Source: Siphonodentalium dalli
Lineage: Eukaryota > Mollusca > Scaphopoda > Gadilida > Siphonodentaliidae
Length of the DNA: 64,000 nt
Assembly (NCBI GenBank): GCA_032622095.1
Contig: CP136061.1
Coordinates: 60,343,301 to 60,407,300 of the forward strand
Direction: 5' to 3'
Part shown: positions 55,301 through 59,419 of the stretch, piece after piece
How positions within the stretch are numbered: the first letter of the stretch is position 1
Layout of the letters: the number at the start of each line of letters is the position of its first letter
Made by a program: the position numbers and the translations under genes
Notes under the pieces: model-generated
The model's input: only the letters and a program-made list of their open reading frames with translations
The model's database searches: none
What the model was told of the DNA's origin: nothing

Positions 55301-55495
55301 GAAGCCTTACCTCATCAGTTTTAATGAGTTCAACAAAGTTATCAGGAAACACGCCAACCACTCCATTAAGCTCCGCCTTCCACCACCCAGCATCCTCCAT
55401 ATCCATGTCGATGATGTTAAGTTCATCACCAATGTTGAGTGACAATTCATCATCATTCTCCGCCACGTAGGAGTACCGTACAAATGCTCGTGGGC
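28122..55495 (-). CDS. SH3KBP1: SH3KBP1/CD2AP-family (CIN85) adaptor, 3' part of gene
   Basis: Eight exons (55495-55311, 53076-52956, 47956-47909, 40111-39950, 34299-34190, 32692-32660, 29092-28957, 28384-28122) join with matching phases into 351 residues plus a stop. Order: SH3 domain; Pro/Lys-rich linkers; capping-protein-interaction motif; a four-fold heptapeptide repeat; C-terminal coiled coil. This is the architecture of CIN85/CD2AP. Known role: SH3 domains bind PxxxPR motifs (for example Cbl), linking receptor endocytosis to actin through capping protein; the coiled coil oligomerises. The SH3 here best matches the third (SH3C). SH3A and SH3B are not seen in the window and must lie upstream of 55495. 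Invertebrates usually have one family member (fly Cindr), so SH3KBP1 and CD2AP cannot be separated. Confidence 0.93.
28385..28956 (-). other. Last intron of the SH3KBP1-like gene
   Basis: Non-coding. It holds the small hairpin at 28866-28892 and a short TA run at about 28799-28810. Open frames of 60-75 codons on both strands have no similarity that I recognise. Confidence 0.6.
28866..28892. repeat. Perfect 11-bp-arm hairpin in intron
   Basis: CCTACCCACAT, five loop bases, ATGTGGGTAGG. It lies 65-90 nt downstream of the donor of the heptapeptide exon. Too short for a MITE; possibly a structural element of the pre-mRNA (inference). Confidence 0.6.
28957..29092 (-). CDS. SH3KBP1: SH3KBP1-like exon with four tandem heptapeptides
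   Basis: The acceptor is taaaacattccag and the donor ATCA|GTATGT. It enters in phase 0 and leaves one base, giving 45 residues. Residues 5-32 of the exon (28997-29080) are four 7-residue units: PSRPNDQ, PGRPNEQ, AGRQNDQ, PGRPNDQ, a 21-bp DNA tandem. It then runs PQKGRLHEHPDMI. I know of no such repeat in vertebrate CIN85 or CD2AP; it is presumably a local expansion between the CPI motif and the coiled coil. The Pro/Arg spacing resembles SH3 ligands of the family's own domains (inference). Confidence 0.85.
28997..29080 (-). repeat. Coding 21-bp tandem repeat, four units
   Basis: Each unit encodes (P/A)(S/G)R(P/Q)N(D/E)Q. Units 2 and 4 differ mostly at synonymous or conservative positions. The frame is kept, so the array is under coding constraint or is recent. 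Confidence 0.85.
30640..30750 (+). mobile_element. Possible 3' end of a non-LTR retrotransposon
   Basis: A run rich in TATATTGTATATA is followed by TTTGGGTCTTCGCAATAAAG and then CATTCATTCATTCAT. AATAAA next to a short simple-repeat tail is how several LINE clades end. No reverse transcriptase sequence is present. It could equally be a plain microsatellite. Confidence 0.35.
31250..32155 (-). repeat. Degenerate tandem-unit element ending in AGCTCAACTTTACAAC
   Basis: Units of roughly 150-180 bp recur (TTTCGGTCAAAATAGGAGGC, GGATGTGGTCTGTAGGG, GCCAAAGGATTTAGTCATTC). The right end carries ATAGCTCAAACTTTATGTTG then TAAAGTTGAGCTAA, a short inverted pair. It is related in reverse orientation to 5438-6190. 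Confidence 0.7.
32186..32636 (+). mobile_element. hAT-type palindromic MITE, long form, diverged ends
   Basis: CAGGCCTGAGAATAAGGTGCC opens. Palindromes lie at about 32215-32310 and 32515-32610, with the usual spacer containing a second small pair (GAGGTTCCCAATGGG / CCAATTGGGAACTTA). The right end is diverged and no target duplication is visible. It ends 24 bp from the donor side of exon 32660-32692. Confidence 0.75.
32660..32692 (-). CDS. SH3KBP1: SH3KBP1-like 33-bp microexon
   Basis: The acceptor is gattcattgtttcag and the donor GAAGAG|GTGAGT, both good. It is phase 0-0 and encodes TGVGEKESVEE. It bridges the CPI exon and the heptapeptide exon in frame. Its only evidence is splice sites, phase and position; a read-through without it would also keep the frame, so it could be optional. 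Confidence 0.75.
32727..32784. repeat. Two tandem 29-bp units
   Basis: AACAAACATGTATGTTATAG with the following GAGACATGA is repeated as AACAAACATGTATGTCATAG with AAGACATGA. Two to three substitutions. Confidence 0.88.
33170..33417 (+). mobile_element. TTAA MITE, double-hairpin, CATGACGAGAGC type
   Basis: TTTTAACAACCCTTTCATGA at the left and CAGTCATGGAAGGTTTAA at the right. The first hairpin is at about 33222-33294; the second (33322-33372) has lost part of its right arm. Confidence 0.8.
33582..33980 (+). mobile_element. TTAA element, AAGGCACGGGCGGCGTT ends (copy 1)
   Basis: TTAAAGGCACGGGCGGCGTT at the left and AACGCCACCCGTATCTTTAA at the right are inverted. A related copy (61852-62353) is nested in another MITE, where the TTAA duplication can be proved. 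The 68-codon frame within it is not a gene. Confidence 0.85.
34190..34299 (-). CDS. SH3KBP1: SH3KBP1-like exon: capping-protein interaction (CPI) motif
   Basis: The acceptor is cttccttgttctag and the donor AATGAT|GTAAGTG. It enters with two bases and leaves in phase 0. It encodes DINLDLVSSPSEKL then THPTANRAKGPKKRPPSQ. The CPI consensus in CIN85/CD2AP/CARMIL is LxHxTxxRPK followed by basic residues and a Pro. Here L, H, T, R and K are kept, but the Pro after Arg is Ala (RAK instead of RPK). The motif allosterically regulates actin capping protein, so the actin-linked function is probably retained. The flanking DI-L and SSPSEKL also match vertebrate CIN85. Confidence 0.93.
34480..34535 (-). 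mobile_element. Fragment of the CCCTTTCTTTACTAAAT TTAA MITE
   Basis: CATTTCTTTACTAAATACTC followed by ATTGAAGAGTATTTATCCC matches the right terminus of 40367-40634 and 3872-4139 in reverse. The rest is missing. Confidence 0.65.
35517..36281 (-). repeat. 765-bp repeat with internal 165-bp tandem units (copy 1)
   Basis: The first 150 bp (ACTAGAGGTGTGACTGTCCC onward) are nearly identical to 41331 onward. It then has three to four units of about 165 bp containing GTAGGAATAAAAGCTCGGAC, GGATAACTCCACC and CGCAGGTGCACAGGTTCCCA. It ends CCAGTATACCCC...GGGGGGTAT, complementary to the early GGATACCCCCC. Minus-strand frames of about 100 codons follow the repeat unit and are not genes. Confidence 0.82.
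36417..36842 (-). mobile_element. TTAA MITE, CAGTGCCAGGTCC type (copy 2)
   Basis: TTAACCCTTTCGGCGC at the left with a 20-base A run, and CTGGCACTGAAAGGGTTAA at the right. One perfect 70-bp hairpin is at 36725-36791. It is the reverse-orientation partner of 15922-16203. The 119-codon minus-strand frame across the hairpin also occurs in part at 15934, showing that it is repeat sequence. Confidence 0.88.
37146..37732 (+). mobile_element. TTAA double-hairpin MITE split by another MITE
   Basis: TTAACCCTTTCATGGCGGGA (37146) runs to the second hairpin arm. It is interrupted at 37328-37664, then continues with CATATAAGAGAATGTATTGA and ends CCAGTCATGGGAGTGTTAA (37732). Confidence 0.88.
37328..37664 (+). 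mobile_element. MITE with CAGTCCTTCCC ends, 6-bp duplication (copy 2)
   Basis: CAGTCCTTCCC opens and GGGAAGGACTG closes. The 6-bp duplication CATATA is at 37322-37327 and 37665-37670. It is inserted in the hairpin of the TTAA MITE. No coding capacity. Confidence 0.92.
37733..37942. mobile_element. hAT-type palindromic MITE, short form
   Basis: CAAGCCTTGAAATAGGGTGT opens immediately after the TTAA of the preceding element, and ACCCTATTTCAAGGCTTG closes. The first palindrome is complete; the second keeps one arm. The flanks are not a clear 8-bp duplication. Confidence 0.82.
37982..38199 (+). mobile_element. TTAA MITE, CCCTTTCTATACTAAATGG type (copy 5)
   Basis: TTAACCCTTTCTATACTAAA opens and TTAGTAAAGAAAGGGTTAA closes, with clean TTAA on both sides. 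Confidence 0.88.
38250..39831. mobile_element. 1.58-kb element with about 100-bp inverted ends
   Basis: AGGCCAAATAAAAAAGATAA, then TATGTTTCCG and TTAGGGT at the left, is inverted at the right (39690-39831) as AGGGTCGGCGGG, CGGAAACATATTATC and ATATGGCCT. The right copy holds a 26-base A run. The interior has open frames of 99 and 63 codons (38395-38694, 38722-38913) on the plus strand without recognisable domains, and the nested element 38961-39296. Possibly a larger non-autonomous DNA transposon. Confidence 0.65.
38961..39296. mobile_element. TTAA element, AAGGGGTACTGTACCC ends
   Basis: TTAAAGGGGTACTGTACCC opens and TCAGTACCCCTTTAG closes (TTAG for TTAA). The interior is largely palindromic: CTATGAATGGTGCAAACAAC and ATGGTA versus ACCATGTTGTTTGCATCG. 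It shares its ends with 52235-52818, but the interior differs. Confidence 0.82.
39950..40111 (-). CDS. SH3KBP1: SH3KBP1-like exon: proline-rich region
   Basis: The acceptor is attattacattgcag and the donor CCAG|GTTTGT. It enters with two bases and leaves one (phase 1-1), giving 53 residues. The centre, ALPSKKPALPPPVGKKPIPA followed by RPEPPTP, is the central proline-rich region. In CIN85 and CD2AP this region binds SH3 domains of Src-family kinases, p85 and cortactin. It is markedly richer in G and C than the surrounding intron. A symmetric exon, skippable in frame. Confidence 0.92.
40367..40634 (-). mobile_element. TTAA MITE, ATGGATTCTCCC family (copy 6, reverse)
   Basis: TTTAACAGGCTCTATACTA at the left and ACAGAAAGTGTTAA at the right. 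The central hairpin CAGATGATAAGTTCAATAAA / TTTGTTGAACTTATTATCTG is clear. Confidence 0.8.
41331..42112 (-). repeat. Repeat with internal 165-bp tandem units (copy 2)
   Basis: Same family as 35517-36281. The first 150 bp are almost unchanged and the later units have diverged by scattered substitutions and A-run length changes. It ends near GGTGGTATACA. Confidence 0.8.
43032..43245. repeat. Tandem duplication, about 115-bp unit
   Basis: TATCACAGCATTGC, ATCATCAATCA, ATGC(G/A)T(C/T)AATAT and GGCAGGAGTGTCCTCAT each occur twice in the same order (first unit near 43034-43125, second near 43147-43240). Each is followed by a G-rich stretch. Confidence 0.85.
43745..44681. mobile_element. hAT-like element with CAGGGTTC ends, containing a TTAA MITE
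   Basis: CAGGGTTCAAAC opens and GTATGAACCCTG closes; both ends are followed inward by CATGACTTTTCCA-like and CCAGAATTCCAG sequence. CAGGGTTCATAC is a terminus I know from animal hAT MITEs. It is interrupted by 44280-44528 and a 15-base G run at 44530-44544. The flanking octamers match only partly (ATACTGTA / ATACACAC). Confidence 0.6.
44280..44528 (+). mobile_element. TTAA MITE, double-hairpin, CATGGCGGGAGC type
   Basis: TCAACCCTTTCATGGCGGG opens and CCAGTCATGGAAGGGTTAA closes. The two hairpins are at 44333-44399 and 44409-44480. One flank is TCAA, a mutated TTAA. Confidence 0.85.
44916..45312 (-). mobile_element. TTAA MITE, CCCTTTACCCAACA type, double hairpin (copy 2)
   Basis: Perfect TTAA at both ends. 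TTAACCCTTTACCCAACAG opens and TTGTTGGGTAAAGGGTTAA closes. The hairpins at 44946-45013 and 45093-45160 have identical arms. It lies opposite in orientation to 3028-3427, with high overall identity. Confidence 0.92.
45478..45588. repeat. Imperfect palindrome with 40-bp arms
   Basis: The left arm contains CAGTTTATAGCGAAATTTAC and the right arm GTAAATTTCGCTATAAACTTG. The outer parts GAATCTACAACTCATC and GACTCGTAGATC are also related. Possibly a MITE; no target duplication read. Confidence 0.75.
45736..46058 (+). mobile_element. MITE with CAGTCCTTCCC ends, 6-bp duplication (copy 3)
   Basis: CAGTCCTTCCCAGGAGGAAA opens and TCCTGGGAAGGACTG closes. The duplication ATACAC is at 45730-45735 and 46059-46064. 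The 116-codon frame across its left end is not a gene. Confidence 0.92.
46961..47068 (+). mobile_element. Half copy of the TA-flanked palindromic MITE
   Basis: TACAGTAATGCCCTAAATAA to GAAAGCTCTC. It ends at the dyad centre with no right arm. Confidence 0.8.
47344..47850. mobile_element. TTAA element, GGGACCCAAGGCACT family (copy 1)
   Basis: TTAAAGGGATTCAAGGCATT opens and AGTGCCTTGGGTCCCTTTAA closes. The interior shares TCTGAAAATCATATCTAGAC and AACAGTTTTGTTTACATAAC with 56652-57169 and 62600-62891. It ends 59 bp from the donor side of exon 47909-47956. Confidence 0.88.
47909..47956 (-). CDS. SH3KBP1: SH3KBP1-like 48-bp microexon, Lys-rich
   Basis: The acceptor is ttttgtttatgcag and the donor AATAA|GTAAGTAC, a strong consensus. 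It enters with two bases and leaves one, so it is symmetric in phase (1-1) and could be skipped without a frameshift. It encodes AIKKSDKPKKCDKPLI, a basic linker. No domain. It is supported by splice sites and phase rather than by conservation. Confidence 0.8.
48389..48804. mobile_element. Diverged TTAA element with long inverted arms
   Basis: CCAGATCACATTATGTACAA, ATATTCCATATTATATACCA and TTTGAAAGAGGAA on the left face the inverted TTCCTCTTCCAAATGGTATA, TATTATAATATGGAATATGC and TAATGTGATCTGGGCA on the right. It opens TTAAAGGGGCACC; the right end is eroded. A 141-codon frame (48218-48643) crosses its left boundary and is therefore not a gene. Confidence 0.7.
50150..50640. repeat. Degenerate tandem repeat, GCATCCTCCTTGTCC units
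   Basis: TTGCATCCT(C/A)CTTGTCC-like phrases recur at about 50172, 50252, 50318 and 50586, each followed by CCCCTTAAAAGC-like sequence and AACTTTACCAGGACAT-like sequence. The spacing is irregular. It includes an ACATA pentamer run at about 50399-50420. Confidence 0.65.
51000..51445. mobile_element. TTAA element, GGGACCCAAGGCACT family (copy 2, diverged)
   Basis: The left end is eroded (TTAATTCTTCAAAGC) followed by CTGCAGTGGGTAAATGAG. The right end is CGAAGGCCTTTACTCCCTTTAA. The interior matches 47344-47850. Confidence 0.7.
51565..51925. repeat. GC-rich palindromic segment
   Basis: Distinctly GC-richer than its surroundings. Contains CACGTGATCACGTGATC, a hairpin CGGGCGTTAATGAA / TTCATTAACGCCCG (about 51793-51830), and inverted GGCCGTTAATAA-like and GAGGGCTGTTATTCATTCCT / AGGAATGATTACTG arms near 51590-51690. 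Probably a mobile element, family unknown. Confidence 0.55.
52235..52818. mobile_element. TTAA element, AAGGGGTACTGTACGCCA ends
   Basis: TTAAAGGGGTACTGTACGCC opens and GGCGTACAGTACCCCTTTAA closes, a perfect inverted pair with TTAA at each side. The interior contains TTGAATTTATGACTGGAGCC, like the core of 38961-39296. It ends 138 bp from the donor side of exon 52956-53076. Confidence 0.9.
52956..53076 (-). CDS. SH3KBP1: SH3KBP1-like exon: basic, Pro/Ser-rich linker
   Basis: The acceptor is ctattttgtag and the donor CACG|GTAAGA. It enters in phase 0 directly from the SH3 exon and leaves one base. Forty residues begin EKPAKPSPPSSNRTHQPRLP and end in a Lys-rich STKKKDH. It is low-complexity with no fold expected. 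In vertebrate CIN85 the stretch after SH3C is likewise Pro/Lys-rich. PRLP and KPSPP could be SH3 ligands (inference). Confidence 0.9.
53779..54197. mobile_element. hAT-type palindromic MITE, long form
   Basis: CAAGCTTTAAAATAGTGTCT opens and GCTATTTCAAGGCTTG closes. The perfect 8-bp duplication CTCTTTTG is at 53771-53778 and 54198-54205. The first palindrome is partly deleted and the second (54073-54172) is complete. Confidence 0.92.
54640..54797. mobile_element. hAT-type palindromic MITE, left-truncated
   Basis: It starts inside the long-form spacer (TTTTGATCCTAGATCTCCCA), continues through one palindrome (54675-54770) and ends ACTATTTCAAGACTTG. Confidence 0.8.
54969..55222. mobile_element. 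hAT-type palindromic MITE, short form, near SH3 exon
   Basis: CAAGCCTTGAAATAGGGTGT opens and GCCCTATTTCAAGGCTTG closes. The flanks GTAATAGT and ATAATAGT form an 8-bp duplication with one mismatch. Two complete palindromes. It ends 88 bp downstream of the SH3 exon donor (gene orientation). Confidence 0.9.
55311..55495 (-). CDS. SH3KBP1: SH3KBP1-like exon: SH3 domain (SH3C-like)
   Basis: The acceptor is tgtctattttacag|GCC and the donor GATGAG|GTAAGG. The two leading bases complete a codon, so an upstream exon must end in phase 1. It encodes 61 residues. The ALYDY region is degenerate (FVRYSYVAENDDELSL); then come the RT-loop acidic run (NDDEL), AGWWKAELNG with the Trp pair, and GVFPDNFVELI, the final SH3 strands with the conserved Pro and Asn. 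GWW-ELNG-GVFPDNFV is characteristic of CIN85/CD2AP SH3 domains. The whole domain is one exon. hAT MITEs lie 22 bp upstream of its acceptor and 88 bp downstream of its donor. Confidence 0.95.
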
Positions 55496-55517
55496 CTGTA
55501 AAATAGACAAATCAGTG

Positions 55518-55977
55518 CAAGCCCGAGTATAAGGTGCCTGTCATTTGCAGAATGAGGTCTCCAGAGGGTGAATTTAGTGATGCTATCCCACATAGCGGGC
55601 TAGCATCCCGAAATTCACCTTCTGGGGACCTAATTCTGCATAGCCTCATCTGCTATGGGAGACATAGACTCAGATGGAAGTTCCCAAATGGTGAATATTG
55701 TGATGTACACTCATTGGGAACCTTGATTATTCAATGTGTCGTCTGCCAATTTGGGGATATAGAGAAACTAAACTAAAAAAGAAATAGAATCTATGTGCAG
55801 AAGTTTCTACAGAAATTTTATAATAAAGATACTTTCCAGAGACGATGATGCCTAAGCAGAATAAGGTCCCCAGAGGGTGAATTTAGTGATGCTAGCCCAC
55901 TATGCTGGATAGCGTCACTAAATTCACCATCTGGGGACCTCATTCTGAAAATGACAGGCACACTATAATCAGGCCTG
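55518..55977. mobile_element. hAT-type palindromic MITE, long form, 22 bp from SH3 acceptor
   Basis: CAAGCCCGAGTATAAGGTGC opens and ACTATAATCAGGCCTG closes. The perfect 8-bp duplication AATCAGTG is at 55510-55517 and 55978-55985. The element starts 22 bp upstream of the SH3 exon acceptor, and the duplicated octamer reads CACTGATT on the minus strand, a plausible branch site. Confidence 0.93.
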
Positions 55978-56027
55978 AATCAGTGTCTCAAAAATCACTT
56001 CAACTTTCTTAGATTGTGATGAGTAAA

Positions 56028-56269
56028 CAAGCCTTGAAATAGTGTGCCTGTCATTTGCAGAATGAGGTTCCCAGAGGGTGAATTTAGTGATGCTATCCCG
56101 CACAGCGGGCTAGCATCACCAAATTCACCCTCTGGGTCAGTCTGGGAACCTCATTCTGCTAAGGCCTAAGCAGAATGAGGTCCCCAGAGGGTGAATTTGG
56201 TGATGCTAGCCCACTGTACCCTATGGGGACCTCATTCTGCAAATGACAGGCACACTATTTCAAGGCTTG
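56028..56269. mobile_element. hAT-type palindromic MITE, short form
   Basis: CAAGCCTTGAAATAGTGTGC opens and CACTATTTCAAGGCTTG closes. The perfect 8-bp duplication TGAGTAAA is at 56020-56027 and 56270-56277. The second palindrome has lost its centre. Confidence 0.94.
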
Positions 56270-56387
56270 TGAGTAAAATATTGCATATCAGAAATAAATT
56301 GGCTGTTTTAACTGTAGCCGATCATAAAACAATGCTAATGCAGTGGCTAATGTAAAATTATTAATACAGACAAATCTCCTAATGTCT

Positions 56388-56655
56388 TTATCCCTTCCAT
56401 GACAGGAGCTTCCAGAAAATTTGCGAAAACCCTGTGTCAATGCATTCTCTTATATGGGCGAGTCTCCTATAAGGAGCCTCGCATATATAAGAGAAAATTG
56501 GTCTGGCAATATTTACTAGTACCTTGACATTGACAGCCAGTGCATTATCTTATATATTGCAAGGCTCTCAATGGGAGACTCACATATATAAGAGAATGTA
56601 CTGGCACAAGATCTTTGATGCTCCATCAGCACAGTTCCTGTCACTAAAGTGTTAA
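56388..56655 (-). mobile_element. TTAA MITE, double-hairpin, CATGACAGGAGC type
   Basis: TTATCCCTTCCATGACAGGA opens (TTAT for TTAA) and CTGTCACTAAAGTGTTAA closes at 56655. Hairpins at about 56436-56500 and 56541-56606. The closing TTAA is also the opening TTAA of the next element. Confidence 0.82.
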
Positions 56656-57169
56656 AGGGACCCACGGTACTCGCAGTGTGAAATGTGCAATAAAAATTAA
56701 TGTCTGTAATAACATCATCACCAAGAAGACCATGGAGAAATAGATAAACTGTGTTCTTATCTTCAGTATTGATAGTTCTCCAATAACGATATTTTGCGTG
56801 CTGAAACCAGTGTTATATAAGCAAAAGTATTTAATAGTGATTTGTCAACAAACGTCGATAATTGTGCAGTAAGTTAAAATATTTTAGTCTGATAATGATT
56901 TTCAATGACCTTTTCCAATGGTTACGTTTTGATTAAACTTTAGTATCTTATTTCTAATTGGACATTAATTAGTTCTGCCACTGTATCACTATTGTTTACA
57001 TAACAATGGTTTCGATATGTGAAATCTCGTTGTTAGAGTTATTAATAATGAATTTTGGAACAACGTTCATCAATTTTTAAATGTACATGATGATAGTTGT
57101 TTTTCAGACTTTTATAAAATTTATCTTAATTTTCATTTACCCACTGCAAGTGCCTAGGGTCCCTTTTAA
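56652..57169. mobile_element. TTAA element, GGGACCCAAGGCACT family (copy 3)
   Basis: TTAAAGGGACCCACGGTACT opens and AGTGCCTAGGGTCCCTTTTAA closes. The interior matches 47344-47850. Confidence 0.88.
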
Positions 57170-57962
57170 GAGTGTGTGTCTACATATGGAAGTTGTGAAA
57201 TCATAACTTTTTAGACAAGATTATCTCAGCTGAAGCAGAATATGTTAAAGAGGTGGCCTGTCAGTTTCTGGTGAGTTATTAAAGATGCTGCAACTACATT
57301 CATTTCATATATTATACAGCTTTTTCCTTCTTAATTTCAATAAACTCAGCTGATTTTGTTTCTGAAATATGTCTGCAGTTCAGATATTATACCATGCTTT
57401 ACTGTAATTTTACAGTAAATAATCTCTATCAATGGTGATCTTTTGACGTTTGGTGCCTCTTTTTAAATAGTAAAGTTGATATACATGTAAGACCCACAAA
57501 AGCTCGCACAATTGGGCTCATATCTTCTCATATCTTCAATCACATTATTTTCTGCTATAGAAAATGAACATATTGTAGTTTTATGGTGTCAATCAGATAG
57601 GCAAATAATTAAAAACTGAATTCACCGATGTTGATCTGAATGTGTACAAACCCTTTACAGCACCATTTTCACCATTATAATGATTAACAACTCCGGATCC
57701 CACCATTGAAATGATAATACGAAAGAAGGTACAATTATTATTGAATGACAGTGAATTAAGTCCTATGGTATTCAACAAAAATAACTAATTAACAAATGAA
57801 TAAAATCATGTATGATGAAACTGGTAAACTCCATATATTTCAAATCTGAAATCTTGTTTATCCGAATGAACAGATAATAAATTATAAAGAACATACAGTA
57901 AGGGAAAAATAAACACAACAGGCAAAGAAAGAACGCAATGATTTTTGGCAACATGGTCTCAC

Positions 57963-58085
57963 CTGATTTTCAAAGATTACAACAACTTGTGCAGATCTAA
58001 ACTGAGTGAATAATACTTCCTTCTCTGGCATACTGACAAGAGACTTACTTATAATTTTGGAGAGCAATTCAAAATCAGTTAAATT
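57963..58085 (-). CDS. Candidate exon, function unknown
   Basis: On the minus strand an open frame of 41 codons lies between a pyrimidine-rich acceptor (ttttttttctgatttcactaag) and a strong donor (AATCAG|GTGAGA). It encodes NLTDFELLSKIISKSL then VSMPEKEVLFTQFRSAQVVV and IFENQ. An alternative acceptor at 58112 extends it by nine codons. It is not SH3 and I do not recognise it. Its phase (0-0) does not fit direct splicing to the SH3 exon, which needs phase 1. It could be an alternative exon, part of another gene, or chance. Confidence 0.25.
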
Positions 58086-59419
58086 CTTAGTGAAATCAGA
58101 AAAAAAATGTTCCTGACCGTGGTATAACCAGATGGGAAATGGAAACACAGTTCATGTCATCAGGTCAGTGATAAGAGAAAAGATCAAGATAGAGGTTAAT
58201 TACGATTAATTGTCAACAATAATAGGACATGGCTGCTTGAGCCGCCCTACATTTAGTGCATCATGTTCGATTTTACCGCCATGGTCATCAGTTTTGTATT
58301 TGGCTAGGTGTATTCAAGCTGGAGACAGGATATATATATAGATTACTAGCAGGGTTACCCGGCGTTGCTCAGGTTAAAGTGATGTTAACCCTCTGTGGAT
58401 ATTTGGTGAATACTCTTGCTCTCAAAGTTTTACACGTATTCTCATAAATTGTATATCCATATGGCATCACAAAACATGATTCTTACACATGGAATATAAG
58501 TAGTGGCTCACCTTGTCAGGTCGGAGCGATTATAATTTTGTTTATCGCGTTTAATCCGTTCCACCAATAAAGAAGTATTTATTTATATACAACTGTGTAT
58601 ACTTCAGACGTTATAGCATGAAACATGAACATCATAAACACATTAGTTCGAAAAAATAAAAGACGACAATTGTGTTTTACATAGAGATATATCAATCAAT
58701 CAATCAACCAATAAATCTAGTTTATCATATCTTCTTGAAGATACAGAAGTTTTAAAGATATGGCCAGGTGCTCCTCTGTTCTGGTGCTATATACTGGCTA
58801 ATCATTTTGAGTTTAAACGAAATGATGTTATGCACGTATAGCAGCTACATGTGCCAGACACAGCAAGATTTTGAGTTGTTTATGTTAGGCGATGAGTCTG
58901 TTCTAAAAAAATGAAAGAAATCCTCTGTATGGGGCAGATACATGTATACCCTTGCCATATGTCACTTTTGGAGGATCCTGCAAAGTCATGTGCTACGATC
59001 TGCGTTTTCCTTTATCTCAGAAGTAACCCTATTTGACTGCACACTATGATAACTATATTTGAACAGACCTGCTCTACATTTCCATATCTCTTGGCAATTG
59101 AAACTGTTTTTGTGGAAACTATATTGAATGGGACAGACTCAATCGTGCTATAATATATACATGAGCCATTCTAATATGCAATCCTCTGACGATTCAAGGT
59201 CCCTCAGTTTGAATGAATATATGTATCTCTTAAATAGATTGATATAAATATACTTTTAATGCTTTCTTCTATGTATCTGTGTTGCTAGATCATTATGGGA
59301 ATGCCCTGATTTCCACCCCCATATAAATATGACAGCCGAGAAGATATAATTGCTCAAGTGACTTATCATTTGTCAAGATTGTGAAATGGGAATGCCAGAC
59401 ACGACTTTGAGATGGCTCT

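Larger units (their letters stand above)
53077..55310 (-). other. SH3KBP1-like intron after the SH3 exon
   Basis: About 53090-53770 and 54210-54630 hold nothing recognisable except a hAT-like terminus ATCGTGGCAGCCCTA at 54429-54443. The rest is three copies of the palindromic hAT MITE. Confidence 0.55.

Noticed and set aside
55147-55470. Plus-strand frame of 107 codons antisense to the SH3 exon
   Set aside because: It is the complement of a real exon plus MITE sequence; its Ser-rich composition reflects the antisense strand.
54969-56269. Clustered palindromic repeats that could suggest a CRISPR array
   Set aside because: Spacing is irregular, copies have transposon ends and target duplications, and the DNA is animal nuclear sequence with introns.
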